Source: Mortierella alpina
Taxonomy: Eukaryota > Mortierellomycota > Mortierellomycetes > Mortierellales > Mortierellaceae
DNA length: 64,000 bases
Direction of reading: 5' to 3'
Assembly (NCBI GenBank): GCA_029449245.1
Contig: JANATF010000022.1
Span: 15,001 to 79,000, forward strand
The translations under genes and the position numbers were made by a program. Positions 12,232-22,831 of this stretch are shown one piece after another. The stretch's first letter is position 1, and every line of letters starts with the position of its first letter. Under the pieces are notes generated by a model. That model made no database searches. It was not told the DNA's origin and saw only the letters and a list, made by a program, of their open reading frames with translations.

Positions 12232-12784
12232 TTCGCGGTTTAACTCGCCCACTGATAAGCGATATGCAACTAAGTATCAATATAGCTGAAGAGCTCGGAT
12301 GAAGCTCGTGGTTTACGGATGCATTGTCATAGAAAATGTTAAGGGCACGTGGCGTGCAACAAGAGGAGGTCAGGGTGTGTGTTATAGATATCTTTTAATT
12401 AGGTAGGCAAAGTCTACCTGATAAAGGAGGGAAGGAATGGGAACTATATATACAAATACAGAAGTGGTGCCTGATCTAGTGTCTGTGCTCTAATGATAGT
12501 ACAGAAAAGGCATCTTGATCGTCAGGGCAGTATTATCCCCGAACGCTACCTCTTACTGTCATGTGCATACTACTATGTAGTAATGCTATACTGTTGCATG
12601 GCGGTCTAGAGTGAGAAATTGAACTGAACTCTGCGGGAAATAACAGGCCCCCCAGGCCAGCTCCCAACAGCCTCACTCGCTCAGAGCTTGTTGCGTGCGG
12701 GATGATCGGAATCACACGCTTTTTCCTAACTCTCTTTGTCGAACGCATTGTATCTACGCACGGACTTGTTTTCTGGCCACTCAC
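12232..12784. other. Intergenic, no gene seen
   Basis: AT-rich stretch with a short ATATATAC run near 12,445. I find no conserved reading frame, RNA gene or repeat boundary here. Confidence 0.4.
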
Positions 12785-12957
12785 GACTGTATGGCTACTG
12801 CCTTCAAATCAGAATCCGTGCTAGAAGGCAACAGTTACTTACAGCCTTTCGAATTTTATTAACAGTTGAACACGACTAAGTGACCGACTTTCGCCTCTAA
12901 TAATCATATCATGTGGGTGGTTTTTGTGAAGCGGAAAGGCGTTAGGGTGACCCTGCA
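12785..12957 (+). repeat. Degenerate 28S-derived fragment, copy C
   Basis: Matches the 28S repeat from TATGGCT...CAGAATCCGTGCTAGAA through CGACTAAGTGACCG and TCATATCATGTGGGTGG to GAAGCGGAAAGGCGT, with many substitutions and small indels. It lacks both the 5' head and the 3' tail and is clearly older than copies A and B. Confidence 0.7.
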
Positions 12958-13152
12958 ACTAGACGAGATCGGGTTGTATGGGTTTAGGAATATCTTTAAT
13001 CCGAAGGCAAACAAGGATGGAGCTGCTGTATGATATAATTACTGAGCTACTGACTGATTTAAGGTGTGGTTTTGTCTGTGCTTAATGTTAGAATCAAAAC
13101 GTCGCCTTGATTGTGAATACAGGAACGTCTGTGGCTACTATTTTTTATGCTG

Positions 13153-13503
13153 TTAAAGCCTCCTGACGCAAGAGTTATCCTCAGCAGACTGGATAAAAAT
13201 AATATCACTAGAAGCGATTTCACCTCTACCGTCACGAATAGCCAGCGTTATCGGCATTGATGCAATATCAACAAGCCAAGTGAGGCTTGCGTCCTTTTGC
13301 GAGGGGAAGCTCTTTAGTGCCGGTGTAGTAGATTGGCCGGCGGGATGAACGGACAGAAAATACGGAGGCTCGCCCCCGTCCCATGTAAGACGAACGGGCT
13401 GGCATTCAATAACATTTACTGGCGTATTAATCGTCAGTGCCTGACACTTTGCGATAACAGACGCAACAGTAAATATAAACAATGCTCTAACTGAGGACAG
13501 CAT
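13153..13503 (-). CDS. Small secreted protein with cell-wall/Ser-Thr-rich-type N-domain
   Basis: ATG at 13,503 gives 116 residues. A longer open frame begins with GTG at 13,587 and is not used. The first 21-24 residues form a classic signal peptide (MLSSVRALFIFTVASVIA). The mature part begins LTINTPVNVIECQPVRLTW and contains GGEPPYFLSVHP. This pattern is known from fungal extracellular, often GPI-anchored, Ser/Thr-rich proteins with a Kre9/Knh1-like beta-sandwich. There is no Ser/Thr-rich tail or GPI signal here, so it is either a short free secreted form or a truncated member. Two cysteines (one early, one near the C-terminus) could pair. Single exon, flanked by gene-poor repeat DNA. Confidence 0.75.
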   Translation of the reverse strand: MLSSVRALFIFTVASVIAKCQALTINTPVNVIECQPVRLTWDGGEPPYFLSVHPAGQSTTPALKSFPSQKDASLTWLVDIASMPITLAIRDGRGEIASSDIIFIQSAEDNSCVRRL

Positions 13504-13979
13504 GGTAGATGGATCCTGGGAAGGTGGAAAAATGATTGTGAGGTCAGTCTGCTGCCTTGAATTTACATGATGTTCGAGTCCTGTCACAATGTAGCCTTAC
13601 GAGAGTCTGGTCAAGATAATCCAGGTGTTGCGGGGTGTTGTGCAGGTTTTGTGAGCTTTTCCGTACGCGTTCTTAATAGAAGTCTGTTGCACTCTTGCGA
13701 GAGTTCCAGAGAGAGAGATCGTATACCCGGCGGATCTTGCGACGGTGCTTGCGAGGGTTCTTGCAAAGCCTTTTGGGGTTCAGAGAAGTGCCGTTGCGAG
13801 TCTGGAGTGTTGAGATAGGATCAGATGCGTGTCAGTGCAGGACTGGGGTACGTTTGGCTTCTTTTATATGCTATATAGAAAGACTATGCTCAAGAACCAG
13901 CAAAATCGAGTTTTGTATTGCATGAAGAGAAGGAAAGCAATTCAGGCTGACACCATTCCCATTTGGACTAGGAAAGAGT

Positions 13980-14790
13980 AAAGCGGTGACTCAAAAGAAT
14001 CAAGGGGAAGTGGAAGATAAGCTGGGGGGTGGAAAAAATAAAGAAAGGGGATGTTGAAAACTGAGCGTGATTCTTGCCAGAGAGACGGGGATGATCAAGA
14101 AAGACAAAGCGCGGGAAAAAAGGGATGGAAAAATTAGGAATTAGGGAGGTACTGTTGAGGATCCAAAAAAGATCAAGGGGTGTATAAAGGAAAAAAGAAA
14201 ACAAAGGGGGGGTCGGCAAGAGGAGGAGAGACGGATAAAAAGTATGGCAGGTAATGGTAGCAAGAAAAGACATAAAGGAGGGATGGAAAAAAAAGGGAGA
14301 GGGCAGTGCCAGAACAAAAAATTGGACAAGAGTGAAGAGAGCATGAAGGATAAACGGACCGTAAAAATAGGAATCCAGGGGAAGGAAGAAATATCAGGGA
14401 GGTACGGCAAAAAAAAAAGAAAATGTTGAGGGAGGAACCAGACTAAGAAGGTCAAGGGAAAAAAGGGGAGTAGAGAAAAGAAGGGGGTGATAACTGACGT
14501 TGCTTTTTGATCCTTCGATATCGGCTCTTCCTATCATACTGAGGCAGAACTCAGTAAACGTTAGTCCGGATTCACGACAAAGGGCAGAGAGCAGCAAGGG
14601 CAGGGAAAAGCAAAAAAATAGCTGAAGATGCAAACAAAAAAAGGAGGGGGTGCCAAGCAAAAGGTGGGATGGATGCAGGATGAGAAAAAGGTGAAGGATG
14701 CCAAACAAAATATGGTTAATGCAGAAAAAACGGGAGAGGGAAGTCAAACAAAAGTTGGATATGCAGAAAAAGGGAGGGATACCACAAAGG
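13980..14790. other. Purine-rich (G/A) low-complexity tract
   Basis: Long strand-asymmetric stretch in which the plus strand is dominated by G and A, with imperfect short repeats such as AGGGAGGTAC and GCAAACAAAA-type words. The 28S fragment D sits inside it. Open frames on the complementary strand are pyrimidine-derived and low-complexity; I do not call them genes. Confidence 0.6.
14492..14572 (+). repeat. Degenerate 28S-derived fragment, copy D
   Basis: GACGTTGCTTTTTGATCC followed by TCGGCTCTTCCTATCATACTG and GCAGAA.TCAGTAAACGTT. It begins just 3' of the usual head: ATAACTG joins directly to GACGTTGC, so the CAGCCAAGCGTTC part is missing. It ends after about 80 bases. Confidence 0.7.
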
Positions 14791-14799
14791 TCAGGTTGC

Positions 14800-14885
14800 C
14801 ATAGAACTGGATAACTGACTTGTGCCAGCCAGGCGTTCATAGTGACGCTGCTTTTTGATCTTTTATGTTCGTTCTCCCTACCATA
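14800..14885 (+). repeat. Degenerate 28S-derived fragment, copy E
   Basis: Contains GGATAACTGACTTGTGCCAG then CCAGGCGTTCATAGTGACG and TTTTTGATC. It keeps a little more 28S sequence on its 5' side (equivalent to GTTACCACAGGGATAACTGG) than the other copies. It ends after the CCTACCATA equivalent. Confidence 0.65.
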
Positions 14886-15045
14886 TCTGTTAAGCATCAT
14901 TCATTTTGTTTTGTTTTGTTTAGGAGTAGCGAACAAACTCGTGTTTATTGCAGCAAGTTGACAAGAGAAATGTGTAGGAGACCCGAAAGAACGAATATTA
15001 ACAAAGACAATTTTTTAGCGGGAACTCAAAGGGAATCCCCATGCC

Positions 15046-15348
15046 TTAGGAGGACACTCCATCGCACCATGAGAAGTAGTAGGAGTCGCCAACGGGGACA
15101 CATGTGTTACACTCAAGAAATGGAAGCTGGTCCATGATGGAGTAGCACACGCCCTTTCCTGGGATCCATGCGCCAACGTGAAGCAACTCGGCAGCCTCGG
15201 TGCATTGACTGTCGTGGTAAAGAAAAATCGGGCACGTCTTGACAACATCAGGTCTGACACCATCGATAAGGCGAGCAATGACGGCGGCAAGCACCACACC
15301 GACGATGACGCGGGCAGCGATTTTGATGGATAATGGGCTGAAGAGCAT
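15046..15348 (-). CDS. Short secreted/anchored cysteine-rich protein
   Basis: ATG at 15,348 gives 100 residues (an upstream in-frame TTG at 15,417 is not a credible start). N-terminal hydrophobic segment IAARVIVGVVLAAVIARLI is a signal peptide or signal anchor. The mature part has six cysteines over about 70 residues (TCPIFLYHDSQC, KGVCYS, LECNTC, FSWC, one of these possibly unpaired). The size, signal and cysteine content fit a small secreted protein or candidate effector. I recognise no family. Single exon in repeat-rich, gene-poor DNA. Confidence 0.6.
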   Translation of the reverse strand: MLFSPLSIKIAARVIVGVVLAAVIARLIDGVRPDVVKTCPIFLYHDSQCTEAAELLHVGAWIPGKGVCYSIMDQLPFLECNTCVPVGDSYYFSWCDGVSS

Positions 15349-15734
15349 GGCTTTTGGGAGCGTTGTTTTTGAGAATGAAGAGGGGTTGGCTGGAAGCAAG
15401 TTTTGATTGATATTCAAGGTCCTTATTGCATGAGGAGGATCGTAGAACGAGATAGAGTTGTCCTTTCGACTGTCAAAAAGAGAAAAAGAATGAGGAGTAT
15501 GTCGCTCCTGTTTTGAAATTTAGAAAAGCATCATTCTAGCATGGTGTCTGCACACTGCCTACCCCTTAAATACCAAATGTCACGTCGCTTATTAGCGAGT
15601 CTTTCAAGGTTTGCGTCAAATTCAGTGCGCCTGCTTTCTTAATTGGTGGCGTGCGTGCTTTAAAGTGCTTGAAACGAGAGTTTGGAAATCAGTTGCGAGG
15701 ACGCTGTTGGACTCTCCATGTAGACCGTCAAATG

Positions 15735-15766
15735 GCTTGTGGCAGCCAAGCGTTCATAGCGACGTT

Positions 15767-15802
<36 letters not shown>

Positions 15803-15846
15803 ACTGAAGCAGAATTCAGTAAGCGTTGGATTGTTCACCCACAAAT

Positions 15847-15901
<55 letters not shown>

Positions 15902-16640
15902 ATGAAATGTTGTTGCAATAGTAATTGAACTTTGTCCTCGAGGAACCGTTCATTCGGTCTATGGGTATTTGGGCCTGCTTGAGCAAGCAATGGCCCGAAG
16001 CTATCATCCGTTGGATTATGGCTGAACGCCTCTAAGTAGCGGGATGGCAAACATGAAAAACGGGAAGCCATGCTTCCCACATACCCCGTAAAATCCCTCA
16101 TAGCGTGTCTTTCCTGCACTGCCTCTATGAAGCATTTTTTTCCAGCATCTCAGGCTAAAGGTCCAGAATGGTACATTAGGACCAGTTTGAGTTTTGCTTC
16201 TCCCCGGAGGTCTAAGCCATTCTCTCTATGAGTGTCCTCACAAACCAGTGTGACTGGAGCTGCAGCAGAGCGAGAGTTCGACCGAGATGATAGAGACGCG
16301 GATTGAGGACATTGATAAAAAAAAAAAAAAACCGCTACGAGTTTGTGACTGTTATTTACGGATGTCGGCATGTCGGCATCCTAGCGTCTGCAGGCATTGC
16401 ACATTGCGCCTGAGTTCATTCCCGAGGAGCCTGCCCTCGAGTCCAAGACCTGGCGCATCTCGTGTTGCCATCGACTTTTCCCATGTTGTTAATCCTCATT
16501 CGCAAAAGTATCGTTGCTAGAAATTCTGCTACCGTGGTATAGTGTTCTAAGAGCACAATCAGTAACTCACTCAAAATGTTTATTTCAAATATTGGAAGAG
16601 ACAACGGTATATTGTATGCAGTAGAGACGCTCTGTTGCTA
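15735..16640 (+). repeat. 28S-derived repeat, copy F, interrupted by repeat R
   Basis: First part 15,735-16,037 begins GGCTTGTGGCAGCCAAGCG and runs to GGCTGAACGCCTCTAAGT. It then switches abruptly to repeat R. 28S sequence resumes near 16,573 (TTTCAAATATTGGAAGAGA, then GTATATTGTATGCAGTAGAG). The 28S bases between are missing, so this is an insertion with loss of target DNA or a recombination product. Local changes in the sarcin/ricin region (TTTGTCCTCGAGGAACC) show it is not functional. Confidence 0.8.
16035..16540. mobile_element. Dispersed repeat R, copy 2, inside 28S-derived copy F
   Basis: Aligns with 10,783-11,345 and lies inside a 28S-derived repeat, which marks its boundaries better than copy 1. 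It has a run of about 14 A near 16,318. No target-site duplication is visible because target sequence is lost at the site. Whether it moves by itself or was carried by recombination cannot be told from two copies. Confidence 0.55.
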
Positions 16641-16789
16641 AGTTGTTGGCACAATGGGTCGTAATATCAAAAGAAGGTGTTGGCCCTACTGCACGAAATA
16701 CTATGTAGGCCATAACCCGGGTTGTTCACAGCAGGCGATTCAATGTTCAAATTTTTGAATTAACAGTCACGAAAACATATCTAATTCAT

Positions 16790-19615
16790 CTACCTACACA
16801 CGCGCTTCCCACGCATCCTTTCCGTCCCCTTCTCGACTGAGTCTGATCGTAAACTTCTCGTCCGCATACGCTTTGCTGCACCGTCAGTACCAGACGAACC
16901 GGCCTCACTGTCTTGTGTATGTGCACTCCTTGTGATCCTTCTAGTCACACCTCCTTTACTTTTGGATGGTGATAGGTTTGCTTCCTCTTGACTCGACTGC
17001 GTCAGCAGCTGCGGTGGTGGCAGTGGATCTTGTTCCTGCTCCTGCTTCTGCTCCTGCTTCTGCTCCTGTTCTTGCTCCTGCACTTCCTGCTGCTGCTGGT
17101 CTGACATTTGCTCTTGTTGCACTTCTCGTGCCTGTGACTTTAGTCCTTGGTTTACTGGATTTGATTGACATTCTTGAGCTCGTTGTACCTGTTGCAGCAC
17201 TTTGACGTGTCGTCTTCTGATCAAGGGCTCTTCGACTTCGTTCTCACCCTCGTCCTCTACTCCTTTCTCGCCTTTATCGGTATTATCATCCTTCTCATCT
17301 ACAGCTTCTTCTTCTTCCGCTTCTACCTCTGCTTCTTTCTCCACTTCTCCTTCCATTTCCTCCTCCTCTTCCTCCACTTCTTCCTCCTCTTCCTCCTGTT
17401 CCTCCTCTTCCTCCTCTTCCTCCACTTCTTCCTCCACTTCTTCTTCCTCTTCTTCTTCCACCTCTTGCTGCTGCTGTCGGCGCTCCCTTCCCTGTGTTAG
17501 ACGAGCCCGCGCGAGAGCCCGCGCCTTTTCTATTCGTGCGTACTTATGGGCGCGGATGGACACTATAAGAGTCCTAATCGCCTTCGTAGCCGCCCCGTGA
17601 ACATCTCTCATGTTGTCCGCATTTCTTCCAAGGTACCTGAACTCTGCCGCAATCAACTTCCTCTGTGAATACCTGCCTGCATCCGTCTTGCGCATCATTT
17701 TAGTCCAGGCGTGAAGGGGGATAGTTAGTCCTCTGTCAGGGTCTCCACGCTCCCATTGTCTGACGGCTTCCTGCCAGGTGCTGATGGTAGGCATGCGCGG
17801 AGCGATGGGGGCTGCAACCGTCTGCTGATCTTCAGGTTCCTGTTGTGGCTGCTGTACGCGCCGTGCGAGGGGTTCTTGGCTTGCCGGTCTTGGTGCCTGC
17901 TGTGTGGACCTGGAACCCTGCCCAGGTTGAGGTAGTCGGGAGACGGTGACTCGATCTGTAAGAATAGCCGTCCGAAGCTGTTCAGCTAATATTTGCATGT
18001 CGCGCTTGCTACAGAGCTGATCGACCTGGACGGAGATTTTTTGCTCCAGTTTGTGCTCCAGCTCCAGTGTTTGCGTGGCGAATCTGTGCTCGATCTCCTT
18101 GATAAATATTGCCCTTTGTGCTTCCATTGCAATCGCCAGTCCTTGCTGAGTCGCTGCATTGGTGCCCGGCGTGTCTGTATCGCCCATGAAGACGGCATGC
18201 CGGCTGTCTTGTCGTACTGGGGAAAGCATGTCACTGAAGCCCATCTCATATCGGTTGAATTCATCCAGCAGGTACCGCATTATTGTGCCCACCCTTTCGC
18301 CCTCTGACCATCCACCCCACCACTTCAAAGCCTTTAAGGACCACTTTTCTCTAGCAAACATAAATCGATACTGAGCTCCTCCGCGACGAAAACAATGTGT
18401 GGTGAACCGACCGTTGCGACCATTAAGTAGATGAGCGTCTCTAGTAAATTGATCCAGCAGCGTTTGTACACGTGTCGCCGAAAATTGCTCCTTGATTTTG
18501 ACACGCCCTTTCCCATCCAATGCCGGGAACACATAGTCGTCTGGATGGAGAGGTCGCCCATTTCGTTCCAACCAAGCAAGCCAAGCTTGGAGTTTGGTGT
18601 AGCAACAAATGTGAGGTTCGTCAGGGCGCGGATGAATTTCGTAGACGTTGGCTGACCAACCGCAATGGGAAACAGTACAGCGTGTCAGAAGCAGGACGAT
18701 AACCATCAACGACTCGGAAAAAAGCGTATGTTCGATTTTCGCATACCTTTAGATGCATCGGCTTGGTTTGTCTTACGCCAAGTTAACGTGATTGTGAAGT
18801 AGGGCGACCCACTCTCGGTGACCAAGTTGTGTTCAAGGTTCTTTGCTTTTAGGTTGAGCAGCTCCTCATTTCTAGATGGAGTAATGTCACACGAACATCA
18901 GCTTGCGAACAGAAGAGGTCTACTGGAATATTGTATCGGAATATCGTATCGAAATCGACATGTCATCTTACCTTGTCCATACAACGAACCCGGTAGCAGC
19001 AAAAGCTTGGAAAAATAAACATAGCCCTTCACTCTCCTTCTCAATAGTGGCATTGTCCTGAAGGTAATCCATAAGCTTCGCCATATCAGCATACGATATT
19101 GCAAGACTTTGCTTGCTGACACCCGTCCGTCCATCGCGGTTCTTGAGAGATCGGAAGTAGTCGCTGAAAGTCGGTTCGTAAACAGGATTGCCAATGCACT
19201 TGTCGTTATCACAACTCCAGGTCTCGCCTTGGCATCCGAACTTCTCAATAAAGTACCGTTTCATAGCACTGCGAATGCCCTCTGCAGTCTTAAACGAGTA
19301 GCCGCTCTGTTCACACTTGGACGCGATAAAGGCGAGCAGCACCGTGGGTGTGATGGACGAAAGCGTGGTGAATGCCGTTTTCCATTCAGGATCGTCGAGC
19401 TCGGTAGCATACTTGAGTGCTCGTTGTACATGGCCCGAGTAATTGACTGTTGTCTTTTTGCTGTACCGGTGATCAAGTGTTGCTTGCGCCGCTGCACTCA
19501 GCGCGTCCGTCGCATTGCCAGATTGAGCATCAGGAACAGATTGAGCATCAGGAACAGATTGAGTATCGATGGAAAGAGCTTCAGCGGATGGATCTTCCGC
19601 ATTGGTGGAAGACAT
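16790..19615 (-). CDS. Crypton-like tyrosine recombinase, three exons, acidic C-terminus
   Basis: Exons 19615-18972, 18871-18747 and 18651-16790; introns 18971-18872 (GTAAGA...CTAG) and 18746-18652 (GTATGC...TCAG). Phases agree and the model gives 876 residues. The N-terminus has tandem VPDAQS repeats and a helical DNA-binding (core-binding) region. Catalytic candidates: Arg at about 215 (VVWTR), His-x-x-Arg in THCFRRGG (about 341), Trp in KWWGGWS (about 368), Tyr in IMRYLL (about 379). The C-terminal third has a GCR1_C-like stretch (WQEAVRQWERGDPDRGL), a long Glu run (about 650-700), Q-rich runs and a basic tail. Known role of the family: DNA strand exchange through a 3'-phosphotyrosine; here either transposition of a Crypton or a domesticated DNA-binding function. 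No stop or frameshift is seen, so it may be active. Confidence 0.85.
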
Positions 19616-20185
19616 TAGTGTCTTTGCGAGAAGGGGACGTGGATGAGATTGGCAAGAGAGAAAGCGTAAGGACGCTAAGGTTGGAAAGAGCGTGGTCGAT
19701 TGTGAATTGATGCAATGGCTTGGCGATGCATGGAGGTGTGAGAGAACGAGGCTTGCATTTATAGGGCGCGGGTGTGTGTAGTAAGAGCATTACATGGGTT
19801 TGATACGATATCTCGGCCTGATTTTAAATCAGCACTAAAAATTATGTGACTTCTGGTATTTAAGTTATGTTAAAACATCCCGTATCACACCAATGTAAGG
19901 TAATTGGACAACACATGTTTCATCTGCGTATTGAAACGATTTTAAATCGGCCCCGGATGAGCATGCATATGAGTAATGTTACAGCTCTCAAGGAGCTACC
20001 TCGACTATGTCAGGCCCCCCCTACATAGCTGCAGCGTTGCACTGCACTGTTTTTAAATCGACTTATGCACATAACATGAAAGAATATACATATGCAATTT
20101 GTGCGTCTTTTATTTTTGAACACCGGGGAGATGTCTTCATATACACCGGTAAAATTTTGTTCACTTATAACTCTTACTCAAATAA
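19616..20185. other. Intergenic region with repeated TTTTAAATC words
   Basis: Upstream of the recombinase. The word TTTTAAATC followed by AG, GG or GA occurs near 19,823, 19,942 and 20,051, roughly 110-120 bases apart. No gene is seen. The repeats could be recombinase-end sites or chance AT-rich words. Confidence 0.4.
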
Positions 20186-20187
20186 TT

Positions 20188-20938
20188 TTAGTCTTGAAGT
20201 TGATACCAGCGGGTCCTGGTCTCCGTTTTCTCATCATATGCGTCTGTTGGTGTCTTGAAATTCTGGATACCGATATCCCCACCAAAGTACTGTCGCAGAA
20301 AATCAAAAGCATCCGATTCATTGATCGTATGGTGGCGTCGTAGACTGCGCAGCCCTGCAGCGTGTTCTGCAGATGGGTGTACTTCGCATAATGCGAACCA
20401 ATCCTTAGGATGTTTGGTAATATGTCGTGGGATAGGTTCCTCCAACTCCAATATATGACTCTGACGACATGTGAGGCACATTCGAATGGTCCAGTTCGGA
20501 TCAAACTTGTCACCCAAATACTTGTTGCCTTCTATGGATCGTCTAGGGAGCAGGACGGGCATAGGAAGGGGTAGCAGATAGAGTTTCCCAGTCTTGAGTT
20601 CAGTCAGACCAAAGCAGCGTTCGCAGACATGAAGACTCAATGCACACATGAACATCATGTAGCTACTCTGGAACCTGGGTATGCAACCAAGTGACCGGAA
20701 GTGTGCTTTAGGTCCATGGGCAACAGAAAACATACAAGACTAGACCTTCAATGAGGACACAATCTCGCTGAACTTCTTGTTGGTCATCGACATTCGTGAG
20801 AGTTGAGACGGGTATAGGTAACTGAAAATTTTCTCCCAGACCTCATTTGGAACGCGATTGTGGACTGGTTCGCGGTCAGAGAGCGTAACAAATTCGACTG
20901 CAAGACGGCGATTTAGCCTCTTGAAGCTTATTATTGAA
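20188..20938 (-). pseudogene. F-box protein gene copy 1, broken by a nonsense codon
   Basis: The frame reads VPNEVWEKIFSYLYPSQLS and MTNKKFSEIVSSLKV, an F-box (SKP1-binding) domain. It then meets TAG where copy 2 (33.5-34.2 kb) has TGG, and continues in the same frame as a Cys-containing domain (CERCFGLTEL, CLTCRQSHILELEEPIP) to 20,188. No in-frame ATG is found upstream; the frame is preceded by TAA near 20,952. F-box proteins present substrates to SCF ubiquitin ligases. Except for the stop, coding potential is well preserved, so inactivation is recent or the Trp codon is edited or read through. Confidence 0.75.
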
Positions 20939-21099
20939 TTGTAAGGTTATGAGGAAGATCTGAATGTGAAAGTTGTTTTGAAGAAACCGAATGAGGGCTT
21001 GCAGACGCCAGTGAAAATGTAGAAGATGGAATGCTTTGGCTCGAGAGTGCAATGATTAAAGGTACTGAGAAAGAGAAACAAGCGTGAGCCACACGATAC

Positions 21100-21480
21100 A
21101 CACCTCGGGTATTTGTACTTATCAAGGTCCAGTAAAGCTAATGAATTTCCCCAGTGCAGTTTTAGGAATAGGTAGATGCATTAATAACACAACGCATACG
21201 TGTGCCAAGACCTTCCTTGGCCAGTGTCACGCTTGGCTACGTCAAGACCCTGCTTGGTCAGTGTTCTGCTTGGTTAACTGAGTCGAGGCTTTCCTGATTA
21301 GAGCGATGATTAACCGAACCAAAACTCGGATCTTTGTTCGGGATTGGGATTCGCAGGATTCACAGTATTGATTTAAGGGGCTTGTTACCCGCGTCATTGT
21401 CTCATTTGTTACAATGTTCATGGTCAGCGAGATATTTGGCTGAGCCAAAACTTTCTTGACACTTGGCTGAGTCCGGAGCA
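21100..21480 (-). promoter_or_regulatory. Shared upstream block of F-box and zinc-ribbon families
   Basis: Sequence such as CACACCT.GGTAT.TGTACTT, TCCAGTAAAGC, CCCAGTGCAGTTTTA and AGATGCATTA, followed by copies of CTTGGCTGAGTCAAGACTTT-like words. It recurs at 26,720-26,930, 34,430-34,560 and 39,080-39,180, each 5' of a minus-strand F-box or zinc-ribbon gene or its remains. A related cluster of the second word is at 25,150-25,245. Inferred to be a duplicated promoter module. Confidence 0.5.
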
Positions 21481-21772
21481 AGATTTTGGACTTGGAATCG
21501 TAACCAAAACCAACGGGCCTTGAGGCACCTGCAGTACGCATACTGTATAACACGAAGCATAAGCCAATGCAGTACGAGAAACAGTTTCCAGACGGGAAAC
21601 CTGCAGTGAGAGACCCTTAACCGCAACAATATGGTAAATTCAAAACTATTCTTGTGATCAGTCCACATCACCCTGAATACCTTTCCGCTGCGGTTAAAAA
21701 TAAAAAGCCGGCCTGGCCTGTGCAGTGATTACTCAGTAATCTTTTTCCGTGCTCCTTAGTCTAATTACCTCA

Positions 21773-22051
21773 ATGAACCACAAAAACTTGATCGCCAGTC
21801 GCGTGCAAAGTCTTGCCAGAGACATCGAGGGAATTCGGCAGTTGAGTTACCAAGTGAGGCGTGATGCCGAGAAGCAGGCGACGGGATTCAGTCGAAATAT
21901 CAACTGCCTCTTGCCGTTAATCGTGACTTTGGACAATAGCTTAATGGACTTCGAGGCTCTGTTACGTCTCTGCTCACCGAGGACTTCATTAGCGAAGATC
22001 ACACTATGGACTAACCGGAATCGCCGGCCCCAAGTAGCCCTGACACCATGA
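21773..22051 (+). CDS. Small helical orphan protein
   Basis: ATG at 21,773 gives about 92 residues, beginning MNHKNLIASRVQSLARDIEG, then charged helical sequence (IRQLSYQVRRDAEKQ) and LLPLIVTLDNSLMDFEALL. The last 25 residues change character. In the +2 frame the same DNA reads SVTSLLTEDFISEDHT and then stops, so a frameshift near 21,960 is possible. No family recognised. Confidence 0.35.
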   Translation: MNHKNLIASRVQSLARDIEGIRQLSYQVRRDAEKQATGFSRNINCLLPLIVTLDNSLMDFEALLRLCSPRTSLAKITLWTNRNRRPQVALTP

Positions 22052-22277
22052 GGTGAGAACTCAAATCCCAAGAATATGCACTCTTCACACCCTCAAGCTT
22101 TGTCCATTAATTACAATCGCTCCATACTACAATAGGACGTTCATGGGGCCTTGCACAGTCCACCGCACAACGTAAGGACCGGATCAAACCGATGTGAGAG
22201 ATGATCGATATATTCTGACATCGGCGCGCCTAGGGGTTCTGATCTACAGTGTTCTCGAACGCTAATAAGAACAGTAA

Positions 22278-22303
22278 CTGCCTTGTGGCAGCCAAGCGTT
22301 CAA
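22278..22303 (+). repeat. 28S head tag 1
   Basis: TAACTGCCTTGTGGCAGCC plus AAGCGTTC, identical to the head of the 28S-derived repeats, then leaves 28S sequence at once. The next 60 bases resemble those after tag 2 at 25,027 (shared GAACAAGA, CCTTT, TTTAT words). It lies about 140 bases upstream of a truncated BTB gene. Confidence 0.6.
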
Positions 22304-22438
22304 TTTGATTTCCTTCTATTTCAGACCCTTTTGGAAAGGTGAACAAGACTTTTATTCATCCTGGGATCTGCCATTACTTTGAGATTACATCTTCCCTCCC
22401 CACTCTTCTTGCGTCCTCCCAGAGACCATCCCTTGGAT

Positions 22439-22714
22439 ATGTCAGACATATCTGATATTTTCGACCAATTACTGACATCCAATGACGGCTTTTATCCTTG
22501 TCACGGAAACGAATTCAAGGTCATATCATTTTTAGTCAAGAAGCGCTCATCAGTGTTCAGAACATACACCCTTCCCGCAGCCACGGCATCTATGGCTGCC
22601 GTGTTCGACCGTGAAACTTTCCAAAACACAATAGCCAGAGACGTTTCATATGTAAAAGCAAACAGACAACCAAATCACAACCCAATACATGGACAATTTG
22701 AAAGACCAATCTGA
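22439..22714 (+). pseudogene. BTB/POZ gene truncated after the first third of the domain
   Basis: ATG at 22,439 opens MSDISDIFDQLLTSNDGF, then VISFLVKKRSSVFRT. This matches residues 1-48 of the full BTB gene at 27.2 kb (IISYLIKKRSPVFKT). The rest, to the stop at 22,714, is unrelated. The BTB fold, needed for dimerisation and Cullin-3 binding, is incomplete, so this is a 3'-truncated remnant. Confidence 0.7.
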
Positions 22715-22831
22715 CAGACTAGAAGAGTGTACCTACCTTAAAGCAGGTACATTCTGGATGTAGCTAGCGCCTTATAAAGTTACACGCTTTAATTTTTCAC
22801 TTACAGTAAACCAGTTTCTTTCCTCACTCGA

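Noticed and set aside
17165-17600. Plus-strand hydrophobic or Ser-rich frames opposite the recombinase
   Set aside because: They are the complement of the Glu-rich run (GAG/GAA codons read as CTC/TTC) of the recombinase exon.
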